Assembly (NCBI RefSeq): GCF_008065375.1
Contig: NZ_VJYI01000011.1
Coordinates: forward strand, 186,001-250,000
Direction of reading: 5' to 3'
Origin: Nonomuraea sp. SYSU D8015
GTDB lineage: Bacteria > Actinomycetota > Actinomycetes > Streptosporangiales > Streptosporangiaceae
Length of the DNA: 64,000 bases
The translations under genes and the position numbers were made by a program. The notes under the pieces are model-generated. The model saw only the letters and a program-made list of their open reading frames with translations. It was not told the DNA's origin and did not search any database. Below are positions 50,676 to 59,062 of the stretch, one piece after another; the stretch's first letter is position 1, and each line of letters begins with the position of its first letter.

Positions 50676-52034
50676 GTGCGCGCACTGGCACGCAAGGGCA
50701 AGTCGGCCGTGGTCCGGCTCTATCGGGGATACAACCGGCGCAAAGTGCGCAAGGCGCCGCCGCCGTCGACCAAGCAGGTCCGCATCCTGCTGCTGCACGC
50801 CTACGGGATGGGCGGCACCATCAGGACGGTGTTCAACCTGGCGAGCTACCTGGCCAAGGAGCACGACGTCGAGATCGTCAGCATCCTGAAGGAGGCCGAG
50901 GAGCCGTTCTTCCCCGTCGACCCGCGCGTCAAGTTCCGCTTCCTCGACGACCGGATCGACCCCAGCCCCGACCCGCTGCGCGCGATGCTGTCGAAGATGC
51001 CCAGCAAGCTGATCCCCAAGGAGGAGACGGCCTACCACCGTTTCAACCTGTGGACCGACCTCAAGCTGGCCCGCTACATCCGCTCGCTCGACACCGGCGT
51101 GCTCATGGCCACCCGGCCGGGGCTCAACCTGGCGATGGCCCAGTTAGCGCTGCCCAGCGTCATCACGATCGGGCAGGAGCACGTGGCGCTGCGCACCCAG
51201 GCCGAGCCGATGCAGGAGCTGATCAAGTGGCGCTACCGCCGCCTCGACGCCCTCGTCACGCTCACCAAGGCCGACCTGCGCGACTACCGTGAGACGCTGC
51301 CGAAGAAGCCGAAGAAGCTGGCCCGCATCCCGAACGCGGTGCCGCCGATGACGGGCGACGTGTCCAAGCTCGACGCCAAGGTCGCCATCGCGGTCGGCCG
51401 GATGACCCGCATCAAGGGCTTCCACCGGCTCATCACCGCCTGGGAGACCGTGGCCGCCGCCCACCCCGACTGGACGCTGCGCATCTTCGGCGCGGGCCCG
51501 CAGGAGGGCAACCTGCGTCAGCAGATCGCCGAGGCCGGGCTCGAGGGCAAGGTCGAGCTGCCCGGGCCGACCACGGACGTGGGCGCCGAACTGGAGAAGG
51601 CGTCCATCTACGTGATGAGCTCGCGGCACGAGGGCTTCCCGATGACGATCCTGGAGGCCATGGCCAAGGGGCTGGCGATCGTCAGCTTCAACAGCCCGCA
51701 CGGCCCCAAGGAGATGATCACGCACGAGGTGGACGGGCTGCTGGTCAAGCCGCGCACCAACGCCAACCTGGCGGCCGGGATCATCCGGGTCATCGAGGAC
51801 GAGCAACTGCGCAGGGAGCTGGCCGCCGGGGCGCTGGAGACGGCGCGGACGTACGACGTGGACGCGATCGGGGAGAAGTGGGACGCGCTGCTGGCCGAAC
51901 TCCTGGCCCGCCGCAACGGAACCTACGTCCGCCCCGAGCCTCCGGCCGAGCCCCCGTCCCCGGCCGGGACACCGTCGGCCGCGCCGGCACCATCAGGCGG
52001 GCCGTCGCCGAGCGAGCCGCCGGCTGGCGGCTGA
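50676..52034 (+). CDS. GT4-family glycosyltransferase
   Basis: The 452-residue protein is a GT-B retaining glycosyltransferase with N-terminal HAYGMGGTIRTVFNLASYLA and C-terminal AIAVGRMTRIKGFHRLI, LRIFGAGPQ and the donor-binding SSRHEGFPMTILEAMAKGLAIV, where E-x7-E is visible. The last 40 residues are Pro- and Ser-rich and probably disordered. This family builds cell-surface polysaccharides or teichoic acid-type polymers. It has no link with the GT1 enzymes of the biosynthetic cluster. GTG at 50676 follows an AAGGGGGA site; the gene stands alone. Confidence 0.88.
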   Translation: MRALARKGKSAVVRLYRGYNRRKVRKAPPPSTKQVRILLLHAYGMGGTIRTVFNLASYLAKEHDVEIVSILKEAEEPFFPVDPRVKFRFLDDRIDPSPDPLRAMLSKMPSKLIPKEETAYHRFNLWTDLKLARYIRSLDTGVLMATRPGLNLAMAQLALPSVITIGQEHVALRTQAEPMQELIKWRYRRLDALVTLTKADLRDYRETLPKKPKKLARIPNAVPPMTGDVSKLDAKVAIAVGRMTRIKGFHRLITAWETVAAAHPDWTLRIFGAGPQEGNLRQQIAEAGLEGKVELPGPTTDVGAELEKASIYVMSSRHEGFPMTILEAMAKGLAIVSFNSPHGPKEMITHEVDGLLVKPRTNANLAAGIIRVIEDEQLRRELAAGALETARTYDVDAIGEKWDALLAELLARRNGTYVRPEPPAEPPSPAGTPSAAPAPSGGPSPSEPPAGG

Positions 52035-52102
52035 CGCGCCATCGGGTGCCACGCCGAGCCCTCATGGGCCGGCTGAGATGCCATCGCGTGCCGCGCCCAG
52101 CC
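52029..52102. repeat. Imperfect direct repeat, 2 x 32 bp
   Basis: Units at 52029-52060 and 52071-52102 share 26 of 32 bases and lie at the convergent end of the GT4 and protease genes. The first unit overlaps the GT4 stop. No function is evident. Confidence 0.6.
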
Positions 52103-52109
52103 GGTCGTG

Positions 52110-53030
52110 TCACACCCCGGAGCCCGTCAGCTCCACCGGCTCGGCGATGACGTCCACCAACGCCCCGTTGCGGTAGACGGTGATCGGCAGCGGCCGCCCG
52201 ATCGCCTCCGCGAACATCAGCCGCTGCAGGCTCTGCGCGTCCCCCACCGGGGTGCGCCCCGCGCTCAGCACCAGGTCGCCCGCGCGCAGGCCGGCCCGGT
52301 GCGCGGGCGAGCCCGGCACGACCTCGACCACGCGCAGCGCCCCGTCCTGCCCGGTGCGCCGCCGCAGCTGCTCGGGCAGCGGCGCCGGCGAGGTGACCAG
52401 CCCCAGGAAGGCCCGCCTGACCCGGCCGTCCCTGATCAGCGCGGCGATGATGGAGCGGGTCGTGGCGTTCATCGGCACGGCCAGCCCCACGCCGACCCCC
52501 GCCACCGCCGTGTTGATGCCGACCACCCGCGCCCGGGAGTCGGCTAACGCCCCGCCGGAGTTGCCCGGGTTGAGCGCCGCGTCGGTCTGGATGACGTCCT
52601 CGATCAGCCGTACGTTGGAGCCGCTGCGCGCGGGCAACGACCGGCCGAGCCCCGACACCACCCCGGCCGTCACGGACCCGGCCAGGCCGAGCGGCGTGCC
52701 CACGGCCACCACGAGCTGCCCGACGACGAGCTCGTCGCTGTCGCCGAGCACGGCGGGCTCGGGCGTGGGGGTCTGCGCCCTGATCACCGCCAGGTCCGAC
52801 AGGGGGTCGCGGCCGACCACGACGAAGTCGCCCGAGGTGCCGTCGCCGAACGCGACCGTGCCGGCCCGGGACGAACCGACCACGTGCGCGTTGGTCAGCA
52901 GGAACCCGTCAGCGGTGAACACCACCGCGGACCCGCTGCCCCGGCCGGCCCGCACGCTGGCCACCTTCGGCAGCAACTCGGCCGCCACGGAAGAGACGAC
53001 GCGCGAGTAGGCGTCGAGTGGATCCGCCAT
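52110..53030 (-). CDS. HtrA/DegP-like serine protease with PDZ domain (S1C)
   Basis: The 306-residue protein has the trypsin-like triad: His in LLTNAHVVG, Asp in DPLSDLAVI and Ser in NPGNSGGALAD. A single PDZ domain covers about residues 225-300 (VVEVVPGSPAHRAGLRAGDLVLSAG). It has no signal peptide or membrane helix, unlike most actinobacterial HtrA proteins, so it would act in the cytoplasm. ATG at 53030 was chosen because AGGAG is 8 bp upstream; GTG at 53039 is an alternative. Confidence 0.87.
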   Translation of the reverse strand: MADPLDAYSRVVSSVAAELLPKVASVRAGRGSGSAVVFTADGFLLTNAHVVGSSRAGTVAFGDGTSGDFVVVGRDPLSDLAVIRAQTPTPEPAVLGDSDELVVGQLVVAVGTPLGLAGSVTAGVVSGLGRSLPARSGSNVRLIEDVIQTDAALNPGNSGGALADSRARVVGINTAVAGVGVGLAVPMNATTRSIIAALIRDGRVRRAFLGLVTSPAPLPEQLRRRTGQDGALRVVEVVPGSPAHRAGLRAGDLVLSAGRTPVGDAQSLQRLMFAEAIGRPLPITVYRNGALVDVIAEPVELTGSGV

Positions 53031-53120
53031 CACGTGCACTCCTTAGATGCTTACAGGATTACACGGTAACTCCGCTTCGCTGATGTGAGCGATGAGCCGA
53101 TGGCGGACGGCTCACCCGGC

Positions 53121-53256
53121 TCAGGTGGCCGGAAGCGCGGCGTACAGGTCGACGCCGTTGCCGTCGGGATCGGCCACGGTCGCGTACCGCATGCCCCAGA
53201 ACGCGTCGAAGGGCTCCTTGACGCCGCGGTACCCGGCCTCCACCAGCTCGGCGTAC
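53121..53256 (-). pseudogene. VOC/glyoxalase-family remnant (C-terminal part only)
   Basis: The minus strand reads YAELVEAGYRGVKEPFDAFW and then GMRYATVADPDGNGVDLYAA before a stop. G-x-R-x-A-x-x-x-D-P-D-G-N is the C-terminal signature of VOC-family (glyoxalase/bleomycin resistance-like) proteins. In this frame a stop codon (TAG) directly precedes the remnant near 53257, and the sequence beyond it belongs to no recognised gene. About two thirds of the protein are lost. Confidence 0.7.
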
Positions 53257-53368
53257 TAAAGTGGCGGCGGTCGGCCCACCAGATCACCCGGCTCACCGGC
53301 GCGGAGTTCGCGGACCGGGGCGCGGTCACGCCCCCTCGCACGGCCGCGAAGCAAACAGGCACCCCGCC

Positions 53369-53737
53369 TCAGCGGGGCGCGTTCACGCCGCCGGTGCCAC
53401 CGCCCACCGCCATCGGCCCCTCCCCGGACGCGCTCACCGGGTCCGGGGGCAACATCGCGGCGACCTCACGCGACAGGTGGGGATCGGCGCCGAACGCCTC
53501 CACGATCGCCGCCCTCAACGCCGCGTGACTCGGCTCGTCGTCCGGCTTGGCCTCGGCCACCCGCGCGATCACCTGCCTGGAGCGGGCGTCACCCCGGCCG
53601 AACACGCGCTGCAGGATGCGGGTGCCGCGGGCCACCGGGGTGTCGGCGGCCACCTCGCTGGTCTTGGCCAGCACGCTCACGCCGTAGGCGCCGATCGCCG
53701 AGGTGACAAAGGGCATGACGTCGTCGGCAGTGTCCAT
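53369..53737 (-). CDS. Hypothetical protein, 122 residues
   Basis: I do not recognise a family. The protein has an Ala-rich N-terminal part without clear membrane helices (VMPFVTSAIGAYGVSVLAKTS), a charged middle (FGRGDARSRQVIARVAEAKPDDE) and a Gly-rich tail. AGGGTCT precedes the start weakly. It is divergent from the broken YigZ gene, 80 bp apart. Codon use is like its neighbours, so it is probably a real gene. Confidence 0.55.
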   Translation of the reverse strand: MDTADDVMPFVTSAIGAYGVSVLAKTSEVAADTPVARGTRILQRVFGRGDARSRQVIARVAEAKPDDEPSHAALRAAIVEAFGADPHLSREVAAMLPPDPVSASGEGPMAVGGGTGGVNAPR

Positions 53738-53817
53738 GAGACCCTCCCCGAGGTCTTGATGGATGAACGTGATGGTAGCCCGGATGGTTCCGACGGCGAG
53801 GGCATACCCTGTCGAAT

Positions 53818-54437
53818 GTGCCTGCTCCGTACCTCACACTCAAGACCGTCGTCGAGCACGAGACCGAGGTGCGGAGATCGCGCTTCGTCTGCGCCGTGGC
53901 GCCCGCGCGCAGCGTGGAGGAGGCGGCGGCGTTCATCGCGGGGCGGCGCCGCGAGCACGCCGACGCCACCCACAACTGCACCGCCTACGTCATCGGGCAG
54001 CGGGTGCAGAAGGGCGACGACGACGGCGAGCCGGGCGGCACCGCGGGCACGCCGATGGTGCAGGCCCTGGTGGGGCGGGGATACAGCGACGTGGTGGCGG
54101 TGGTGACCCGCTATTTCGGCGGGGTGCTGCTGGGGGCGGGCGGGCTGGTGCGGGCTACGGGTCGGCGGTGACCGAGACCCTCGACCGGGCCGACCCGGTG
54201 CGGATGGTGCCGGCCAGACGGGTGCGCGTGGCGGTGGCGCACGACCAGGCCGGGCGGGTGGAGAACGACCTGCGGGCCTCGCGGTACGCGGTCGAGGACG
54301 TGACGTACGCGAGGGACGTGACCTTCGCCGTCGCGGTGGGCGAGGACGAGGTGGAGAGGTTCGCCGACTGGGTGGCCACGCTGACGGCCGGGCGCGCCCG
54401 CGTGGCCGTGGGCGAGGACGTCCACGTCCCCGGCTGA
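53818..54437 (+). pseudogene. YigZ/IMPACT-family gene with a single-base frameshift
   Basis: The first part (to 54171 in one frame) has THNCTAYVIGQ, DDDGEPGGTAGTPMVQAL and VVAVVTRYFGGVLLGAGGLVRA, all typical of the YigZ/IMPACT fold. The expected continuation, YGSAVTETLDRADPVRMVPA and the C-terminal ferredoxin-like domain, lies in the next frame up to 54437. Restoring one base near 54154-54156 would rejoin them. It is either a true mutation or a sequencing error in a G-rich run. Intact proteins of this family are about 205 residues, matching the joined length. Confidence 0.85.
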
Positions 54438-54493
54438 GGTCAGCGGCCCGCCGGGCCGTCAGCGCGGCATCGGGACTCCGGCCGAGGGGCGGC

Positions 54494-55588
54494 TCAGTCC
54501 TCACCCACCACGGTCAGGTCGTCGCCGAGCGCGGCGGCGATCTGGGCCGCGCGGGAGTGGTCGTCCAGGCGGCGCGTCAGGTAGGCGCAGGCGTGGTGGT
54601 GCTTGAGCGACCACCAGGCGGCCGAGCCGCCGATCCCGCCCTTGGCGATCTTGCCGCGGTCGCGGACGAACCCCAGCGTCCAGGTGATCCTCGTGCCGAA
54701 GACCTCGTCGAAGTCCGTGACCTGCGAGGCGAGCAGCTCGGCGTGCAGGTGGGGCCCCAGCAGCGCCCGCACCGGGCCGTCCTCCGCGGTGAGGCGGGAG
54801 AAGAACTCCGCCATCGCGGTGGCGCTCGTGTGCAGGTTGACCGCGCCGAAGACGGCCTGCCGCCAGGCCCTGGAGTTGGTCCGCCCGGTGTCCCGGGCGC
54901 CCTCGGGGATCTGGAGCCACGGGGCCGCGTGCAGCCTGCGCGGCCAGTCGGGGTCGGCGTACTCGAGGTCGGCGACGCGTTCCAGCGCCTCGTCCGGGAC
55001 GCCGAACCAGGCGTCCAGACCCAGCGCGGGGCGTACGACGTCGTTGAACGTCTCCCCCAGCGTCGTGCCGGCCGCGGCGCGCAGGATGCCGTCGACCAGG
55101 TGGCCGTAGGTCAGCGCGTGCTCCCCTAGCCTCGTCCCCGGAACGTACTCGGGCGCCGCCCGTGCCAGGCTGTCGCGGAGCGCGGCGTCGTCCAGCAGGT
55201 CGAGATCCGCGGCCTCGGCCGGGAAGCGGGGCTGTCCCGCGCGGTGGGTGAGCACCTGGCGTAACGTGGTCGACTCCTTGCCCCGCGCGCCGTACTCGGG
55301 CCAGTGCGCCGCGATCGGCTCGTCCAGGGTCAGCGCGCCGTCGCGCACCGCCACCAGGGCGGTGAGCGTCACGAACGCCTTCGACAGCGAGTAGGGCTGC
55401 ACCAGGGTGTCGGCCCGCCAGGGGCGGGTGCGCCCGGCGTCGGTCCACCCGCCGGTGAGGCTGACGACCTCGCGGCCGTCCCGCCACACCGACACGCCCG
55501 CGCCGGTCTCCAGGCCGTCGTCGACCAGCCGCTGGAAGACCTCGCGCACCGCCTCGTACCCGTCCGCGGCGAACCCCTCGACCTTCAT
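54494..55588 (-). CDS. Serine hydrolase, beta-lactamase/EstB-like family
   Basis: The 364-residue protein has the catalytic S-x-x-K in QPYSLSKAFVTL near residue 73 and a Tyr motif in HALTYGHLVDGIL near residue 165, as in class C-like esterases and D-aminopeptidase-type hydrolases. A third motif appears in GGIGGSAAWW near residue 330. It has no signal peptide. ATG at 55588 gives a normal family length; the upstream frame is open but unconserved. The acyl or ester substrate is unknown. A palindrome resembling metal-responsive operators lies about 105 bp upstream. Confidence 0.85.
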   Translation of the reverse strand: MKVEGFAADGYEAVREVFQRLVDDGLETGAGVSVWRDGREVVSLTGGWTDAGRTRPWRADTLVQPYSLSKAFVTLTALVAVRDGALTLDEPIAAHWPEYGARGKESTTLRQVLTHRAGQPRFPAEAADLDLLDDAALRDSLARAAPEYVPGTRLGEHALTYGHLVDGILRAAAGTTLGETFNDVVRPALGLDAWFGVPDEALERVADLEYADPDWPRRLHAAPWLQIPEGARDTGRTNSRAWRQAVFGAVNLHTSATAMAEFFSRLTAEDGPVRALLGPHLHAELLASQVTDFDEVFGTRITWTLGFVRDRGKIAKGGIGGSAAWWSLKHHHACAYLTRRLDDHSRAAQIAAALGDDLTVVGED

Positions 55589-55693
55589 CGCGTCCGCCCC
55601 CTCGCCGTCGCGGCCTGGTCCGTCGTGAGCCGGGCGATCGTCGTCGTCATCGCGGCCTCGCATTCCTCGCATGGAGTCAGGACCCTTTCCAAT

Positions 55694-55710
55694 ATACCCA
55701 CCGGGGGTAT
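55694..55710. promoter_or_regulatory. Inverted repeat resembling a CsoR/RcnR-type site
   Basis: ATACCC, five bases, then GGGTAT form a dyad in the AT-rich leader of the serine hydrolase gene. G-tract/A-T dyads of this kind are used by CsoR-family copper sensors, but no such regulator or copper gene is nearby, so the assignment is tentative. Confidence 0.35.
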
Positions 55711-55748
55711 CGAGGCAAGAGGGGTTCACGAGGTCGTGGTCGTGGGGG

Positions 55749-56978
55749 TCAGCCCTCCAGGGCGTACTGCATGACGCGGAACTTGGCCTGCGCCTCGGCC
55801 AGCTCGGCGGCCGGGTCGGAGTCGCCCATGATGCCGCCGCCGGCGAACAGGCGGGCGCGGCGGCCCTCGATCAGGCCCGAGCGCAGCGCGATGCCCCACT
55901 CGCCGTCGCCGTGGGCGTCGATCCAGCCGACGGGGCCGGCGTATCCGGCCCGGTCCATGCCCTCCAGCTCGCGGATGACCTTGATCGCGATGTCGGTCGG
56001 GGTGCCGCCGACGGCGGCGGTCGGGTGCATGGCGGCGACCACGTCGAGCACCGACGCCCCGTCGGCCAGCCGGCCGCTCACGTGGCTGGCCAGGTGCTGG
56101 ACGTTGGGCAGCACCAGCAGCTCGGGCTCGTCGGGGGTCTCCAGCGACGAGCACAGCGGGGCGAGGGCCTGTCGGACCGAGGCGATCGCGCACTCGTGCT
56201 CGTGGCGGTCCTTCGCCGAGGCGAACAACGCGGCCCCGCGGGCCAGGTCGTCGGCCGGGCCGGTGCCGCGCGAGGTCGTGCCGGCCAGCACGAGCGACTC
56301 GATCTCCTGGCCGGTGCGCCGGATCAGCAGCTCGGGCGTCGCGCCGACCAGCCCCGCGACCGAGAACGTATAACACTCGGGGTAGCGCCGGGCCAGCCGG
56401 GCCAGCAGCAGCCGCACGTCGATGGGCCGCTCGGCGGTGGCCACCAGGTCGCGGGCGAGCACGACCTTCTCCAGCTCGCCGTCGCGGATGCGGCGGGCGG
56501 CGCGGGCCACGACGTGCTGCCACTCGGGCGCGGTGAGGCTGCCGTCGCCGTAGCTGACGCGGCCCGGGTCGCGGACGGGCGTGAACCTCTCCAGCGGCAC
56601 GTCGCCGACCGTGGTGAGCCAGGCCTGGCCGCCGCGGCGGGCCAGCACGGCCTGCGGCACGACGAGGACCGAGCCGTGGACGTCCTCGTCGAAGGTGAAG
56701 CTGCCGAAGGCGACCGGGCCGAGACCGGGGGTACGGGCACCGTTGCCGACGTGCGCGTCGCCGAACACACCGGCCAGCCATCGGCGGGCCCAGGCGAACC
56801 TGCCCGGGCCCGGGGGCACGGCCACTCTGGCGGCCTCACCCCAGCCGACGAGCCCCTCGCCGTTCCTGATCCAGGCGTAGGGCGCCGACCTGGGCAGGGA
56901 GGCCAGCAGGTCGCCGGGGTCGCCGACAGGAGTGGTGCGAACCGGCAGCGGGCGGGTGGTTCCGAGCGCGACACTCAC
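55749..56978 (-). CDS. Isochorismate synthase (MenF/DhbC/EntC family)
   Basis: The 409-residue protein ends in the chorismate-binding domain. Blocks in order are KVVLARDLVA near residue 155, the ESLVLAGTTSRGTG region, HLASHVSGRL, HPTAAVGGTPTDIAIKVI and a final FAGGGIMGDSDPAAELAE that binds Mg. It converts chorismate to isochorismate for menaquinone or a catecholate siderophore. No other genes of either pathway are adjacent, and menaquinone supply is the usual role of a lone copy in actinomycetes. GTG at 56978 gives the family N-terminus. Confidence 0.9.
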   Translation of the reverse strand: MSVALGTTRPLPVRTTPVGDPGDLLASLPRSAPYAWIRNGEGLVGWGEAARVAVPPGPGRFAWARRWLAGVFGDAHVGNGARTPGLGPVAFGSFTFDEDVHGSVLVVPQAVLARRGGQAWLTTVGDVPLERFTPVRDPGRVSYGDGSLTAPEWQHVVARAARRIRDGELEKVVLARDLVATAERPIDVRLLLARLARRYPECYTFSVAGLVGATPELLIRRTGQEIESLVLAGTTSRGTGPADDLARGAALFASAKDRHEHECAIASVRQALAPLCSSLETPDEPELLVLPNVQHLASHVSGRLADGASVLDVVAAMHPTAAVGGTPTDIAIKVIRELEGMDRAGYAGPVGWIDAHGDGEWGIALRSGLIEGRRARLFAGGGIMGDSDPAAELAEAQAKFRVMQYALEG

Positions 56979-56990
56979 TCAAGACATGCT

Positions 56991-57140
56991 ATGCGGGAAC
57001 TGAACATGTTCGACTCTGACCCCCATGAATGCCGCGTTACGGCCATCGAACCAGGAAAAAACGGAACGTCAGGGGAATTACCCGCCAACCTGATCAGCTT
57101 CGGCCTGTCAAGCGCCCATATGGAGTCGGTCCTGAAATGA
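56991..57140 (+). CDS. Possible small protein, 49 residues
   Basis: An open frame from ATG at 56991 to a TGA reads MRELNMFDSDPHECRVTAIE at its start. It has no clear ribosome-binding site and I do not recognise it. It lies between two divergent genes and may be chance. Confidence 0.2.
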   Translation: MRELNMFDSDPHECRVTAIEPGKNGTSGELPANLISFGLSSAHMESVLK

Positions 57141-57196
57141 CAGACCTTCCCTCAACGCCATAGTGTCGCCATGATCGGTTCTCTACCTTGAGGCCC

Positions 57197-58030
57197 ATGA
57201 TCGGTCGCCTGGGCCCCCTCTTCGCCGCAGTCATCGTCCTCTCCGGTTCGGGCACGGCGCAGGCCGCCACCGCCCAGCCCGTGCCCGAGATCATGGCCGC
57301 GCTCGGCGACTCCATCTCCACCGGATTCAACGCCTGCGGCTGGTACGTCTCCTGCACCTCCCGCTCATGGTCGGCGGGCGACCACCGCGAGGTCGCCAGC
57401 CACTACCTGCGCCTGTCACGAATGTCTGGAACGCTCCAAAAACACAACCTCAACTTCGCCGCCCCCGGCTCCACCAGCGCCGACCTGCTCGGCCAGGTAC
57501 GCAAGGCGGTCGCGGCCAAGGCCGACTACGTGACGATCCTCATCGGCGCCAACGACGCCTGCGCGGGCAACGAGCAGGCGATGACGCCGGTGCAGACCTA
57601 CCGGCGGCGGCTGGAGACGGCGCTGACCGAGCTGCGCGCCGGCATGCCCGGAGCCAGGGTGCTCATCGCCAGCATCCCCGACCTGCGGCGGCTGTGGCAG
57701 GTCGGCAGGGGCAACCCCCTGGCCAGGACGTTCTGGACGCTGGGCCGCATCTGCCCGGCGATGCTGGCCAACCCCGTCTCCACCCGGCGGGCCGACACCG
57801 AGCGCCGCAACCGGGTGAGAGAGCGGGTGATCGCCTACAACCGGGCCGCCGCGCAGGCGTGCGCCGCCTACGGCTCCGGCTGCCGCACCGACGGCGGCGC
57901 GGTGTTCTCCTACGACTTCACCCTCGACCACATCAGCAAGTGGGACTACTTCCACCCCAGCGTGGCCGGGCAGCGCGTGCTGGCCGAGCAGACGTTCAAG
58001 AACGGCTTCGACTGGATCGACCCCCGCTAG
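57197..58030 (+). CDS. Secreted SGNH/GDSL lipase or esterase
   Basis: The 277-residue protein starts with a signal peptide of about 25 residues ending in GTAQAAT. The SGNH blocks are visible: ALGDSISTGF near residue 39, Gly in NFAAPGSTSADLL, ILIGANDAC with the Asn near residue 118 and DYFHPSVAGQ with the catalytic Asp and His near residue 255. Several Cys residues could form disulfides, as in extracellular actinomycete lipases. ATG at 57197 starts the signal peptide. It is a single-gene unit. Confidence 0.9.
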   Translation: MIGRLGPLFAAVIVLSGSGTAQAATAQPVPEIMAALGDSISTGFNACGWYVSCTSRSWSAGDHREVASHYLRLSRMSGTLQKHNLNFAAPGSTSADLLGQVRKAVAAKADYVTILIGANDACAGNEQAMTPVQTYRRRLETALTELRAGMPGARVLIASIPDLRRLWQVGRGNPLARTFWTLGRICPAMLANPVSTRRADTERRNRVRERVIAYNRAAAQACAAYGSGCRTDGGAVFSYDFTLDHISKWDYFHPSVAGQRVLAEQTFKNGFDWIDPR

Positions 58031-58125
58031 CCCCCGTTCCCGCACGTCGCCGCACCTGACCGCCTCCGAGGCCCCTTGGAGGGGAAGCTTGGCGAAACGG
58101 CACGCGCGGAAGACCGAGCCGCGGA

Positions 58126-58839
58126 TCACCGGCACTGGGCCAGCATGACCTTCTTGTCGGCCGCGGTGACCGGCATGTTGTACTTGAACGCGACCTGCGC
58201 GAAGCGGGTGACGTACGCGCAGCGGATGCGCCGCTGCGGCGGCAGCCAGCTCGCCGGCCCGGAGGCGCCCTTCTGCTCGTTGGCGTCGCCGTCCACCGGC
58301 AGCAGGTTGAGCGGGTCCTGGGCGAAGTCGGTCCGCTTGGACATCGGCCAGCGCGGCGCGCCCATGCGCCAGCCGTAGTTCAGCGGCACCACGTGGTCGA
58401 CCTGCACAGCGTCGGCGTTGTCCTTGTGCCAGTAGATGGTCCGGCCGGTGTAGGGGTCGTCCAGCGTCATCGACACGACCTCGCAGTCCGACCCCGCGCG
58501 GTATTTCACGTCGCGGCCGTCGCGGGCTAACAGGTCGTCGCGGGTGCGGCAGCCGTTGCGCGCGAACGGCACCCCGATCGCCGTGTCGGCCCAGTTCTCC
58601 CCGTACCGCGTGCGCTCGTAGCCGGTGTTGGGACCGAAGCCCTTGACCCGCAGCTTGTTGATGAGATCGCGGGCCTCGGCCTTGTCGGTGTCGGAGACGA
58701 TGGGCGCCAGGCCGGGCAGCGTGCCGCTGACATTGCCCAGCGGGCTGGCCGCGGTGGCGGGCGGGGTCTTGGCGGTGCCGACGAAGGAAACGACGATGAT
58801 GGCGCCCGCGAGAAGGGCGACGGCGTCCTTCGTGCTCAA
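58126..58839 (-). CDS. Secreted HNH-type nuclease (DUF1524/GmrSD C-terminal-like)
   Basis: The 237-residue protein has a hydrophobic N-terminal segment (VALLAGAIIVVSFVGTA) that acts as a signal or anchor. The nuclease core has VDHVVPLNYGWRMGA (His-Val-Val-Pro, the DUF1524 motif) and FAQDPLNLLPVDGDANEQKG, followed by SWLPP and CAYVTRFAQV. Cys residues may pair outside the cell. TTG at 58839 was chosen because GGAGG lies 6 bp upstream. Related proteins are common, secreted DNases of actinomycetes. Confidence 0.85.
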   Translation of the reverse strand: MSTKDAVALLAGAIIVVSFVGTAKTPPATAASPLGNVSGTLPGLAPIVSDTDKAEARDLINKLRVKGFGPNTGYERTRYGENWADTAIGVPFARNGCRTRDDLLARDGRDVKYRAGSDCEVVSMTLDDPYTGRTIYWHKDNADAVQVDHVVPLNYGWRMGAPRWPMSKRTDFAQDPLNLLPVDGDANEQKGASGPASWLPPQRRIRCAYVTRFAQVAFKYNMPVTAADKKVMLAQCR

Positions 58840-59062
58840 CCGGTCCTCCGTGCGCTCCCAGTTGTCTAGAGAAATTCCCGGCTTCGCATGTTTTGACACG
58901 GAGAGGGTTGTGTGACTGATCGCCCTCGGCGGCTGCCCGACCTTCCCGGCATACGCGGCGAAACGATCGCACGCCAACGGCCTGTGGGCCAGAATGATCG
59001 CCACGGGGGCGACACGGGATCTCCATGCCCCCGTGACGATCATTCTGACAAGGGGGCCGACA

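Noticed and set aside
57004..57013. GAACATGTTC, resembling an SOS (LexA) box
   Set aside because: The actinobacterial SOS box has four bases between GAAC and GTTC; here there are two, and no DNA repair gene is adjacent.
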